Below are positions 21,111-34,059 of a stretch of DNA of 64,000 nucleotides, one piece after another. The first letter of the stretch is position 1. Each line of letters begins with the position of its first letter. The position numbers and the translations under genes were made by a program. Location of the stretch: the NCBI GenBank assembly GCA_950295325.1, contig OX485805.1:19641501-19705500 (forward strand), in the 5' to 3' direction. The notes under the pieces are model-generated. The model was given only the letters and a program-made list of their open reading frames with translations. It made no database searches and had not been told where the DNA came from. The stretch comes from Polytrichum commune (taxonomy: Eukaryota; Streptophyta; Polytrichopsida; Polytrichales; Polytrichaceae).

Positions 21111-23730
21111 GATGATTCCTGCAGTATCCCTGCAAATCAGGCCACTAGGCTCTTTGATTGAAGGACTTTGATGAAGAGAGAAAATCTATATATTACAAAT
21201 TCATTTCAAGGTGGTGCTCAAAACTACAGATACAGGGGCCCTGAAGTCTATCACTTCTGTCCCTTGATAGTGGTAGAAGTCCCACTTTCAGCAGTGGTAC
21301 CATCTACCACAAATCTACCTCTGTTCTAGATTAATCAAAATAAAACCAGAGATGATGAACTTCAGAGCCCCAGTGAGACCCTTAATTTTCATCGCTAGAG
21401 GTCATGTCACGTCCATTTGCACATCCATAAAACCATCACTGTTCAGACATTCATTTACCACACAGATTCATAATTCATTGGAACATGAAAATTTCTTTGG
21501 ATCAGCCTGTTTCCCCTAGAATTTCAACTCAGTCAATCATATTGCACCTTAATCAAGCTCCACAACACACAGGCCTGCTGTCCGAATCCAGCTGCCGGTT
21601 CCTCCTCCTTAGTCTGGTGCAAGGTCGATCAGCTCAGAAAGTATTCCTGAAGCAGACCCGAGGAATGACTCAAATATTCTCAGCAAGGTGTATGACAGGT
21701 AATTAGGCTTCTCAGTTGTACCCAACTCATCGTCATCTACTCCACTTTCTGGATCCCCTTGAATCTCCAGGATCTCTCCAATTCGTATGAATCCACTGCA
21801 CGTTACAATTCCTTTAAATGTTGGATCACACTGTCTGCGCTGCAACAGTCTTTCGGCAGTTCAACGGCATCATCCCCTGAGATACTCATGTATCTTAGAG
21901 ACATGAGATCACATGTGGCCAGGGGGTGGCAAGGGCACTTGTTTGTCTTTCATCGACTTGTTGATGAATCAGTGCATTGATCGTGCTGCAGGAAGCTTGC
22001 TGCTCAATGCATTGAAGACCTTCTGCAATTGGTGGGTCCTTCCCTGTACCCTAGAATAGCCAATTCATGGACCTTTAAGTTTCTGGAAGTTCGCACAATC
22101 CCACCCCTAGGGGTGATTTGATCTATGAAGGTTAACTTAATTATACCAGGGTGTACAAGTCGTGACTATTACTGCAATATATCCCCGCCAATATCACCCC
22201 CGTGAAGTACTGTTGCTGCATCGACTTGATTTGTACTGTTAACATACACACTACTGGGTACTACTAATGGTGGAATGGGTAGAGTGCTGCAGAAACCTCT
22301 TCTCCCTTAACCCATACTTTCTCGGGCAAGTCAACCTACCATGCAAACCCTGTCAAGCAGAGAGAGTAAGGTTTGCAAAGGCCAAATGTTCATCGAGCGG
22401 CCATGTAATCAAGTCGTCTTGTTTTCAGGTTCTTGTAGAGAATCTTAAGGTTAAGGGGATGGAACCCACACGTTTGGGTGCAAGTAGGTAGCAGAAAGTG
22501 AGCAGTAGGGAGGTAATGAGATTAGAAGCCCGTTGTGAACCCGTTGTAGGAGGCAACACCCAAAGAAATGAAATTCTGACTAAGTTAATACCACCAAGTT
22601 AGTGCCCACTGTAATGTCACAAATTGGACAATATCTCTCAACAGAAGCTTAGAACATAATATTACTCAAATCAAAGCCTCTACTTTGTGGGTCCCGGAAG
22701 GGTCTACAATTCAAGCATGCATAACTCCCTTCTTATGTTGGGATTCCCAACTTCTCCGGCTGACTCCTGCAGCATTGTGTGCAGATTCTCAGGCAGCATG
22801 CATCAGTCAAAAAGTGCCCGTCAACGGGCGGAGAGGGGTAGTCTAATTCCCTCATAATATGTGTCAACCAGGTCACTTCTTGTCCAATTGGTCGGTCATG
22901 CCAACCAGTACTTGTCTCCCTTGTCCAGGTAGAATTCACAAGCTTCAATCCATTCTTGGATCCTGTAACCCTCAGACTGATCCTCTCCTGACCACTCCAC
23001 TCGGGGTTCGGATGAAATAACTGAACGTCAATCCTAATAAGTGGCAGCCCCGAGAGTGCGAGTATTGAGCCACGATAAATTTGAAACCGTTCGGTTACGT
23101 CCAATTTAATTACTACAAACTATATACCTACTGGGTTAAGTTGACATGTCACATGCCAGACTTGTAACTGCAATGCCGTCTCCATGCCTTGGCCAGGAAG
23201 CAACAGGCAGTGTATCTGGTGAATCTCTAAGTGCATTGGATGTTATATTATTATATATGGGAGGTTCAGGCAAAGATTTTTCTTGTCAGAAAAGTAGTTA
23301 TTTATCTACGGAAATGTTTTAATTTGAAAATTCTATGAAGTTACTGCAACCTCATGCAATGCACAAAGCCATGCATATCCACAACAAAGGTACACCAGCC
23401 TCCTTTCTCTGTCCTATGCATACTTTTATCAAGCTAGACTTATATAGTGTGATACGGTGATCAATGAGCCTAGTGCTGCAACTTTGCACTTTCTTTCATG
23501 CAAAAGGGGGTTATGAGTAGGAATATTGTAAGAAAATTAGTGAGCTGGGTGATGTCCAAGGTTGTACAAATTATGGTTCTATTTTCTATTTATGGCTACA
23601 ATCCAATGCAGTCCAGTGGACAAACCTTAATTTAACACAATGGGAAGAAGAAGCTTGACACACATGTTTGCTACAATATGTGAATTTGGAGCGCACCCAT
23701 CATTTGTATCGCTCACAACAGAACCCAACA
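21111..23730. other. Upstream region of the PHO1-like gene
   Basis: This stretch should contain the PHO1 promoter and leader, reading leftward. I did not find a convincing P1BS (GNATATNC) box or an assigned TATA. It includes mini-MITE H copy 2. A minus-strand frame at 22733-23104 (about 123 codons, start MDVTERFQIYRG) is open, has a mixed amino-acid composition and matches no family I know. It could be an upstream leader ORF, an unrelated small gene or chance. Confidence 0.4.
21235..21371. mobile_element. Mini-MITE family H, copy 2 (upstream of PHO1 start)
   Basis: A 137-bp palindromic unit whose left end GGGGCCCTGAAGTCTATCA pairs with the right end TGATGAACTTCAGAGCCCC. It lies about 125 bp upstream of the PHO1 ATG (21110 on the minus strand), so it is in the leader or proximal promoter. 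It is related to the copy at 19547-19668. Confidence 0.65.
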
Positions 23731-23734
23731 ATGA

Positions 23735-23990
23735 ACAGGGAACCGGCCACTAGTTACAGAAAACAGGCTTAGTTTGAGAAATAACCGGTTGAAGTTCAAG
23801 ACTTCTGGAGAATTACCCATCATTTTAGAGGAATTTATGGTATACACCTCAAATTGATAAAGAAAAAACAAAAGATGTCACCATGTAACTGGTTGGACTT
23901 GGACACACTAGGATCTCCACCGGTTATGCTTAAAAATTCCCCTGGACATTGGAACCCAAGGTGGACTTTGGCTCCAGTGCAAAATATTAA
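23735..23990 (+). repeat. Dispersed repeat family J, copy 1 (AACCGGTT-bearing)
   Basis: Blocks gggaaccggccactagttac, aataaccggttgaagttcaa, ttttagaggaatttatgg and tgtaactggttggacttgga recur in the same order at 50630-51320, 52270-52530 and, in part, 54213-54345. The common skeleton has no detected frame. Repeated (A)ACCGGTT words are characteristic. Ends and class are not determined. Confidence 0.65.
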
Positions 23991-24064
23991 GCTCGGCATT
24001 TGATCAACCATTTTGTCATGGCTGGCTTTACCCATTTTGACATGAGTAAATTCTTCAGGCAGCG

Positions 24065-24150
24065 ACAATGTCAACACTGAATTACAATGTCAACACCAAA
24101 TTACAATGTCCACACCGAATTACAATGTCCACACCGAATTACAATGTCCA
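24065..24150 (+). repeat. 19-bp minisatellite
   Basis: Four full units and a partial one of acaatgtc(a/c)acacc(g/a)aatt stand head to tail, with the last two full units identical. It lies at the end of the family J repeat copy. It is probably replication slippage; no function is suggested by the sequence. Confidence 0.85.
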
Positions 24151-27100
24151 TCGACGAAAACCGTGCATGCTCCTAGTGGTTGGAACTTGTTTCATTATTC
24201 TTCAGTCAAAAAATCATTGCCCGTTGAGATCGTGGACAGAAACCAATGAAAGTGTTCCAACAGGAGCCTGGCCGCACACCGAACTCGCCTCTACTTAACA
24301 TGATTCAAACACTTGTTAAGCTTATTGGGATAAGATGGACTGCTAGTTCCACCATATAGGTATAGCTAAAGTCTTCATTGTCCACCGACTACATTGGTAT
24401 AGAGGAGAAGTCTAAACAGAAATGGCTCACCAATTGACCTCACATTTTGCAAAAACAAATAGGTTTGTCAACATTGGAGTTTTCAATTTTTCCCAATGTC
24501 AAGCTTTTTGTGTATGAAATTTTCAAAGGACCAATGTGCAATGCATCCACATTAGGGTTGGCAGCTCTATGCCTAACTTGGACAAATATATTTAAAGTGC
24601 ACATCATGAATTATTCCACTCACAAGTCAATGGACTGTGACCATGCATTGAAACCTCATATAGACTCTGGTACCTACTCTTTCACACTTAGGGTTGATAT
24701 TTGACATTAGTCAATAATCTATGTATAAATGTGATGGATGGTGGATGTAAATAAAACCATCATTCATCACATCTTTAAGACTTATCCTTTCTAGTAGGTT
24801 GACACGATAAATAAGGATTCAATATCATAGACCAAATAAAATCTCATTTCAGTACTTGCTGGGGAGTTTGTGCAAATCGTCACCAATCATGTGTAAACAC
24901 ACTCTTGGTGCTCACTCAAGTTAAGAATATTATGAACCCCAGGGGATCAGTGAGTCAATTGTTAGTTCGCAAAGTGAACCCTATGCAATTGCTGAACTCA
25001 AAGCCCTAAACCCAATCTGATTGAGGAAAACTTGGAATTTTCTCAAATCCCAAAACGTTGTAACTTTGCCAGTGTTCAACATTGCTAGCTTTTGGAAACA
25101 GCAGTAAGCCAACACTAACTCACGTAACTTATAAGTAACGGACCTTTGCAAAACTCATAACTAGGGCCAGTGCCACATGCATGACCTTGTGCATGAGAAG
25201 GCTCAATTATTACATACGAACTTACCTCTTAATCATTCAAGAAAGAATGTCCTAAAAAAATAAGTATCTCGGAGGTTTTTTTTGGAGGTTGGTTTGACGA
25301 TGGAATTAGCTTCAAAGTCCCCATATTAAGTTTAAGCCTTAAGGGTACATTTGATGTGAATCAACTACGAATCTATAGCAGCCACGTTTCGACTATGGAC
25401 GGATGAGAGGTACGCTCATTTGTATCATTTCCTTCTCACAAACCTAGCAAATAGAATCAAGTCCAACTCGAGACAATCAATTCATGCAATTCACTAGCAC
25501 GAGGCCATCTCTAGTACTTTTGCTTCGGTGTAAGAACCGACCACATACAAAATTGAAACTGGAGACAGTCAATCTAATTACATTAGGACCTTGCATTTGG
25601 AAGCCAGAGAAAAGAAAATTAATCAAATGATTTGATCGGGTCCATAAGACTTGTAGACACTACAAGTTTCACCAAATTTAGCAACCTTGAAGGTAGGTGC
25701 ACCTACTTCGGTTTGTGACCTTATGGGGACCTCATTATATAGGCCCCTGTATTTCTGAGCAAAGTTGGGGCATGTGGCATATGTTATACATGATGATAAT
25801 TTTGTTAATGGGAAAAAAAAGAAACAAAGAAACAAACAAGAACAACAAAGTCACGTGTAGCACGATGTGAGTGGAAGCTCGAATACCAAGTAGGGCCATG
25901 GCCTATAAGCAACAAAAAAAAATGGCACTTTTAGCAAATATGGCATGCAATTGTGGTCCCATATTCTCATAATCATATGAATTGGACAAGACCATTATTA
26001 ATAAGTTACTCAAAATAGACTTCATCCCACACAAAAGGTGCATTAGCATCCTTGGTCACATGTAGTATTTTCTTACAAAATCAAGAATAGCATGGTGACC
26101 GTGCTCCGGGTTCAAAGCTTGTGAAATATTGGGGTCCATTGGGGTTTGCAACTCGATCATTACCATCGAGGATTGCTTCTACAAATCAAAACTTGGGACT
26201 GAGATCTAGTCAATGATTTGAGACAGCTTTGGCCTACGAAAGTTCTTACAATGTAGTCTAAGTTAGTGTAATTGCACCGACCAGATTCTGGTACGAACTT
26301 TGCCACTTATTAATGTCTACATGCACTACTACAAAATGTGGAATTTACATGAAGTGCATATCCAACAAATGGAACATGTCCTAGGTCATGACTATTTAAG
26401 TGGTGTTTCATTGTTGATAACCCAAAATCAAACAAAGGAACTTTGAAAGGGTCCTTGAACTTTAATGTAAACCATGATCTTATTTTATGGACTTTATTTT
26501 ATTTGTAAACTATACCATTTATCAAAATCTTGGAATATTGACAGAATTTGACATTAATCCATAACAAAAACAACAACAATACACTAACGGAACTTTAAAA
26601 TTATAACGAGTGTGCTCAATGCCTAAAGTGTTGCAATTTGGTGTGGTTATCTTCAAAAACATGAACAAAAACTAAAACAAAGGGGGGGGGGGGGCGGGGA
26701 ATTAGATAGTTCTCACATTCAAGTAATGTGTTAAAAAACACAACCCAATGAACCTACAACTTGAGTTAAATATCTAGCATTATTATATGCAAAGGATCAA
26801 ATGCCCAACATAATTGTCTACAAGGGGCAAGTGTTCAAGCTTGATCAACAACAATGCAATTCCTACAACTATGATTTTCCCACAAAATTCATCTAAGCTT
26901 TTACCATCTATGGGATCAAGAGAATAATTCTTTCTACCTAGATCATCCTCCATTATCATATTTGACAAAATTGAATCTTCATCTATCCATTTACAATATG
27001 ATGTCTGGACAAAGTGGAATTTTAGGTGTTTTGGAGTTGAGGAAAATAATACATCGTAAATTCAAAGGTCGGCATGGCAACTCCCTGTTTAAATGCAATT

Positions 27101-29555
27101 TATTGTCCTTTTTGAAATCAACATGTTACCTACACAATTCCCATTTCATGCCAAATTTCCTCCACATCAATTGAACCCGCCCAATCTACCACGTACTGCT
27201 ATTAGCTCCTTGAAAAACTAAAATTGGGGTGCTCGGCAACAATGCCAAAATGTAGTTTAGATTTTGGATAAAACAAAAACTCATGAAAAAAATCAAGACT
27301 TGAAAGGTGCTCTTGTATCTTCTAGGTGTCTTAAGTAAGTTTAATCAAGGTATTTATAGGATTTTGCTCATATGGTTTAGGATTTATGATGACATCTTCA
27401 TTTATATAAACAAAAGGATGTGGAAATTTCTCGACTTCAGTACATGCATTTGTGACTTCAAACACCTCACTTTATTTACCCAGCCAATAATATGTCAGTG
27501 GGTTCATTTTAATTGACCTTGTGTGGTGCTCAATCATAGGCAATGTCGTCAACAATAGTCTTGCACAAAGTATCTTATTTTAGTCTCTTTACCAAAACCA
27601 AGAGCACTTTGGTACAGTCAATTGTTTCATATTAATTAATTCATTTAGTGTAACTTGAAATGGCAATACAATTTTCACCCAAAGGTGACAACAGTCATTA
27701 ATTAATCATTTTTATTGTGAGGCAATTATAAGTTTATAGTCTTTTGTTGATGTCTAGCAACTTCATCCACATTTGTTTCAAGCATCACTATAATCCCGCA
27801 CACCGTCAGGGTCAGAAGACCATAGACTTCTTCTTGGGTCTTCCCTTTTTTCTTCTTGAATTCTCATTATTATATTTCTCTCTTATTGTAATACTTTAAT
27901 TTGACAAGTACACCATTCACTTCTACTTATTCAAATTATCTTCTTCTTTTTAAATAACTATTTTGAAATTGTTTCACCTAGGCAATCAATGGTTTCTCCC
28001 CTCTTAACCTTTCATTACCCAGTCCTTTTGAAGGTTGTAGGATTCCACTAAGGCTCATATTTTTTGCTGAGACTATTGCATGTTCAACTTCGACTTCCAA
28101 CTCTCAAGGTTTCATGCATATACTCAATTTAAATATTTACATACTACAATGACAACTTCGCTTCTTAAACAAATATTCTTTGGGATCGGATTTTGCTTAT
28201 TTGTTTGAAGACCATAGTCTTCACAAAGTGTACCGAGGATCTACATAAACTAATGAGCAACCTTTGCTCATAAGTTCACAAAGGGGAATCCAGTTTCCAT
28301 ATTGGCTCAATCATTCCATAGTCTTATTCAATCATTCCTACTTGATTCAATCCTCTAGTATATCAACATTCCCTTCTACTCATAAGTATTTTCCAACTTC
28401 ATGATCATCCTTGGTCATGATTCGTGATTAACTCTTAATCTCTCACAATATTGTTGAGAAGATTGCCTTGCCAATATTACCACTCATAATCAAAAGGTTG
28501 TCAACCCGCTTCTTGCATAGTATAATTGTTTGGCTTGAATGTATAAGTGTTTTCGACAATTACTAAGCCGGCTTCATCTCAAAAGTAATCCTCAAAATAA
28601 GGCCAATAAATAGGTTATAGTCTAAAGAGACACACTTTCCTTATCCTCTCAATCACTAAGAATAAATAAGTTTATAATACATTCCCAAGACTATGGTCAT
28701 ACAACTTATTTCTCAAATGTATCAAAATAGATTCAAAGTTCAAGGTCACGATAAAAATCGACGTTTGAACAAACAATGAACAATTGAATCTCTCCCCTTC
28801 CAATACTCACACAAGGTTACAAACCTTCATAATATAGAATAAGCCAGGGAGCGCTATCATATGAGTGGTGAGCAGTGAGCAGTAACTAATGAGCGGATTA
28901 GGGTGAGAAAAATTCAAGAAACATACCTATCACCGTGGGTTTGGTATCCTATTACCACATATTTGTAGCTCAAACATCAACAGATGTTACCTGCCAAAAA
29001 CCAACTTGCCAATTGATTGCTCTAATTCATATGAACATTTGAAACAATGATGGAAGCTATTAAACAATGATGTTGTGGAAATCATTAGGGTTTAGGGATT
29101 TTAGACAATGGTCACACAAATCACTCCTAGTGGTTAGGGTTTAGGGTAAACTAGATAATTGCCCCACAAAAACAAAAAAACATGTGCACATATATGCCAA
29201 GTTATGTGCAAGACCTCTACATGCACCTATATTCTATTTTATTCTATTATCTATTATTCTTCTTATTATTACAAACACGAACATACATTCCTCTGCCTCT
29301 ATATCCATGAATGTCAAGATATGAAGATCATAATATTTAGATCTACTTCGCCTTGGAGGTGTAATGACGGTTGCTAACCGTATCACCTCAAACTCGGCAT
29401 ACACAGGGATAATCAATCATTGAAGGGGAGACATCGCTTCCTTCATTTTTCTACACACAATATCCAAAAATGTAAGACACAATTGGTAGAAGACTAAATA
29501 GTTCACAAGAAAAACCAAAATTTTAAAATCATTCAAACCAACAAATTTACGCACT
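24151..29555. other. AT-rich gene-poor region
   Basis: Only short frames without recognisable motifs occur on either strand. A G-run of about 14 bases followed by cgggg sits at about 26683-26700. A degraded copy of MITE family G (25205-25435) and a single cactactacaaaa-like end near 26323 (typical of CACTA/hAT-type MITEs, partner end not found) are the only repeat hints. No tRNA or rRNA was recognised. Confidence 0.45.
25205..25435. mobile_element. MITE family G, degraded copy
   Basis: The left part attacatacgaacttacctc and right part gatgagaggtacgctcattt resemble in inverted fashion the ends of the family G elements at 16102-16332 and 51735-51945. The middle shares a block with the 51.7-kb copy (gattagtt.. 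gaattag.. tcaaag, then atctatagc before the right arm). Divergence is high, so the boundaries are approximate. Confidence 0.5.
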
Positions 29556-29559
29556 CAAG

Positions 29560-31320
29560 CAAGATTTTTTTGGAACTTTCTGAATAGGCTCGACATCTTC
29601 TTCGCATGTCATGTTAATTGATTATAAGCTATGAACTATAGGAGGTGCCAATGAATCACACAAAGGACATTATCCCAAACCACATCACCCAATTGTGGTA
29701 AAATATCATAAAATTTATTAATGGCACCCTCCTTCAACTAAAAATTAGAATTCATACATAAAACGTTATGTCAAATAACTATCTTAACAAATACAAACGC
29801 TATATAATAATTGTGATGTTTTCATAAGCATAAATACATTTACAATCATAATTTATAATATTACCTAAGTCCAAAATGATGTTTTCACCAACCACAAATC
29901 AAGGTCATTGTCTATAAAATTTGGAGGCCAAAAATGCAAAGCGTCGCGTGTCATTGGAGATGAATTCCACCACTTCAACCATTTCACTTTATACTTGCCA
30001 TCCATCGAAGTTGTTGCATTTTTTTGCAATTTCTCCAAGGTCATTTATGGTTTAGGATTAGAACTCCAATGCCCATTTACCTGAAAACAATGTTGAATAT
30101 AAAATACATAACCTAACAAAACATATTACAAAAATCAAACATATAATATAAAGACTATCCTCTTTCACAAAATCAACGTCATTTGCGGGATCCGCAACTG
30201 CAAGAAGTTTATCAAACTTCTATGACCTATATGTTCTCACTATTTTCCTCACCGCATTTTCTATAGCCTCCAATTAAAGCCTAGGAGATATTTGGGCCAA
30301 TAGAATGTTGTTTATATCCTCACAACATGTCTCTTCTGATGCTGCCACAACTTTACGATAAAAATAACATTCAAAAATTTTAGTTTAAAAACTTAAAACA
30401 GCTTAATGTAAGAACATGAAATTGATATAGACATTAAGATGTTAAAGACTCACATTGTAGATGAAAGCTGCAAAAATGTCTATAGTAAGAGGATATCATG
30501 TAGTCAATGGGCGTTTCTTCTCGCACTTAATATAATCGTCAGGGGACAAAAGATTTTTAAATTCTTGTAGCTTCAAAGTCCCAAAGCTCCAAATGCGATG
30601 GATTTTATGAACCAAATTAATCTTCACGTGATTGGTTTCCGTGGATCTGATATTCAACAAAATAAATTTGTAAATAAAATATTCAATGCACTTGACCAAA
30701 AAAAATTAAAATCAATGGGCTTCAAGCATTACCTATTGACGTCATTCATGGCATCCAAGAGATCGTCAGTTACATCCATCGCATTAAGGTATATACAATC
30801 CACACTATAATGTCATTCTTCCTCATTAGCATGAACTTTATCTATATGCCGTCTCAATGTTATAACTCGGTGGTTACCCTCCCATACTCAAAATATTTTA
30901 CCTTTAAAAACCTTCAAATCTTCGTATAAAAAATGTGACTGCTCAAAAACATTGTTCACTTGTTGTAATATTGGATCACAAGACCTCAACTTGTCCTCTG
31001 TTACAAATAAACTCTCCCCACGATCGTTGACGATAGAATCATACAAGACACGATCACATTCTCTGTAATCATTGAGAAGTTCATTCTCCAACAACTAAAC
31101 ATCAAAACATGTAATTGGCCTAACCAAAGGCAATGGCTTTAAGCGGCATATAGTATTCGATAAACAAAATTTAGAAAGAGGTCGAATTCGCAAACCATTC
31201 ATGACTGTGATACCATTTTTTTGGATAGAAAGTATAGATTTTAGTTTTGAAAAGCAGATGAATGGAAAATTACATTCAGAACTTTTAAAATAGTAAAGAA
31301 ATATGTAATTAGTCACTTAG
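29560..31320 (-). pseudogene. Multi-exon pseudogene of unknown family
   Basis: Read on the minus strand, about five exon-like blocks with good coding character follow one another. First (31300-30730) come LPLVRPITCFDV, LLENELLNDYRECDRVLYDS, LRRHIDKVHANEEE and YLNAMDVTDDLLDAMNDVNR. After a GT..AG gap come KIHRIWSFGTLKLQEFKNLL and YIKCEKKRPLTT (30650-30430). Then EETCCEDINNILLAQISPRL and FDKLLAVADPANDVDFVKED (30350-30150). Then MDGKYKVKWLKWWNSSPMTR with DALHFWPPNFIDNDLDLW (30080-29880). Then KFYDILPQLGDVVWDNV (29740-29640). Introns end in plausible donors such as AATAG|GTAATG. In-frame stops (near 31094, 30886, 30810, 30500, 30276, 30220) show it is dead. I do not recognise the family; it may be a transposon-borne gene. 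The preserved splice signals argue against a processed retrocopy. Confidence 0.6.
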
Positions 31321-34055
31321 GAAAGAAAGTGAGTATGGGAAATAGGAATTACTATGCTTGACCGTAGTATAGGAGATCTCACAAGTCATGAAATTGACAT
31401 GTGAGTATTAGATAAAGCTCTTTAGTATCAGAGCTATGGTCAGCCATGACTTTTGAGAGGAAGAAGTATAAGAAGGAGGAGGACGAAGACAGAAAGGGAG
31501 AGAATATTAATTTTGAGCTTTCTCTCGTGAAGAGAGTAGCTTTGCTCCAAAACTTGTTTGTCATCTCCTTTGATTCCCAGAAGTACTTGGGTGCGAAACC
31601 CTTAACCATCTTGTAAATCACATTTTGAAACATATCAATCTACGTTTCAATCATCTACATTTGTACAAATGTGACTTTGAATGTTGGAATTGTGAGTCTT
31701 GTAGTCTGATCGAGAATTCGATTATGGGGTGTGATACTCCTACCTACATGAAGGACTCATGTTTGTCGTGAAGACAGAATGAAATAAGAGTCTCTTGGAC
31801 AGTATCTTAAGGTTGTGATTTCAAGAGAGGAAATTTGTGGTGTTTGAAGTGTCCGGGTGTGAAGCCCTGGAATCCAATTGTGTTTGCTCTTCTGGATACG
31901 CGTCAAGCTACGAACCAGTTACCTTATATCCTCATCGCACTGAATTCCATTTTATATGAGAGTGTTACCTACTTCAAATATGAGCGGCGCGTTTCGATAT
32001 GTGTGGGGAATGGTAGTCTGATTTCTTTTGCGGACCTTCTTTCCTGAGTGTGAAACTCTTGAATTGTTTAGTGTAGCTTGATGTGTGCCTAAACAATTTT
32101 TTGAATCTAAATTGGACTAATTGAGTTCTATCAGATCTAAGTCACTTTGATAGTATTTTAGGTTGTAAATCTTGAATCAAAATGACTTCGTCATAATCCC
32201 TTCGTTTCATCTTATGACTATACTCATCTCCATTATCTGAGTCGGTTACGAGAGTGAAGAACATGTGTTTCACTTCAATGCATTTAGTGAAGGGTTGTTT
32301 GATTGTTTTCTAAAAATTCCTCTCATGAGTGTGAAACTCTCGCGAAACAGGGAAGTTAGTTTCCTTCATAATTGAATCCATCTAAACAACTTCAAAACAG
32401 CCAAGAATCGCCAGTTGACATACTGTTAGGAAGAATGTATGTAGGGATAATGTAAGGAGACTCACGTTATAAATGTTAAAACTAAGAGTACCGACCTTCC
32501 CCTTCCAAAATTACGTATAAAGTGTTAATCTCGGGAATTGAGTATATCTCTCTGAGCTTGGAATAACTAATGAGATGAAGTCTGAATAGTTAGTGCTCAA
32601 GTGAAATAAGAACATTCTCATAATCTGGTGTAAAGCTTCGGGGTATTGAGTCATATCATTCTCTTGTTCAATCGTCATTTTCTCGGGAGTAAACCTCCAG
32701 TACAGATTCATAGAGTAATATAAATGTGAAGGTTATACACAATTGTGATGGTTGAAAGAGACGATTGCACTCTGGAACCCTCAAATTAAAGACTGGTGGC
32801 GAGGAAAGTGTACTCTTTCGGGAATTGCCGATACCTGTTGTGCGAGAAACATGGCGCAAGAATATCGCAAACTAGAGAGTGATTTAATTTCAGTGACTTG
32901 CGTATGATCATTGTGTAGGCCAGGTAATTTCGATCCGAATTATCGCAGGAGGGATTGAAGAAAAGCTCAACGGGAGAAGAAGGAATAGCGTTGGAGACGA
33001 CAAAGTGAAGTGGAGAGGAGGCGACGTACACTTATCCCATATCGATTGGGAGAGAGACCAGAGGCAAGTATAAAGGCCATCCTACCAGGTATGCTAGTGT
33101 GACTAGACGCTTCTTTGACACTACAAGACTCGATACTTGGAACTAGTTATTGGTTCCTAGACGTTTACTGGTGACTTGGACTCTTGACTCGTTACTTGCT
33201 ACTAGACTCGAGTTACTGTTTTGGTCCGATTCGCTTAGGACGCTTCTCGCTTAGTTCCCGGTCCGTGGCTCTGTCACTTGTAACTAGACTTTTATAAAAA
33301 TTTACTAAGTCCTAATTTTTACAAGTATGGAAATATGCTAAATAATATCACCATATGTGTAATGAACAAATCCATCTATGATGAGGGAGTGACAAGTCAA
33401 GTCACATGAGAATAGAGTTCTTATGATAATTAAGTGTTAAACCCATTCCATTATCCCTTTGAACTATCAATCGACCTTATCGTGACAAACTAAAGATACA
33501 TCTGACACTTATTTAGTCTTCCCTGGGTGTTTTTTCAAGTGGACCCCTAGCATAAAATCTTTACTACAATGACATAGTTGAAATTTGTTTTCTCCAACTT
33601 TTTTTTAATGCTTCTTCAATGTCGGTGTCCGCCAAAATCTTATCATACATATTAACAATCAAATCAAAGCCTATAATAAGTGAAAAATATCATGCAACAA
33701 ATAATCATCCACTCTACAACAAAACATCAAATATACATTATAAGCAACTTCAAATAAATAAATAAACTAAACTATAAAATGAAATATACTTGACATTTAA
33801 AGTTCAATGCAAAAACGAATGAAGGCCACCTACATGACCGTATAATTGACATAATCTTCAACATTTTGATATAACACAAAACACACATATAGACTTGAAA
33901 ACACCTAAATAATTTGCTAAAGATAATATTTATTTTCAAATAAAATTTGAAGTAAGCGTTTTGGCACCGAAATCCCCATTCCAAAGCTTTTATTTTAGAA
34001 ATAAACATGGTAAAAAATGAGGGAGGTGACTAACCCTTGTACTTCAAATTGACAA
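31321..34055. other. Unassigned AT-rich region
   Basis: No gene could be supported. A minus-strand frame at 31379-31633 contains KMVKGFAPKYFWESKEMTNK followed by FWSKATLF, faintly like a Copia-type integrase tail but too short to call. At 33110-33290 variants of the words gactagac, gactcg and ttactt(g/c) recur in irregular order. No long terminal repeats were found. Confidence 0.35.
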
Positions 34056-34059
34056 ATTA

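Noticed and set aside
26320-26345. CACTA-type transposon end (cactactacaaaa)
   Set aside because: Only one end was found; no inverted partner or target duplication nearby.
31379-31633. Copia integrase-like fragment on the minus strand
   Set aside because: Similarity is a faint impression over about 25 residues without the catalytic or zinc-binding motifs, and no LTRs are seen.
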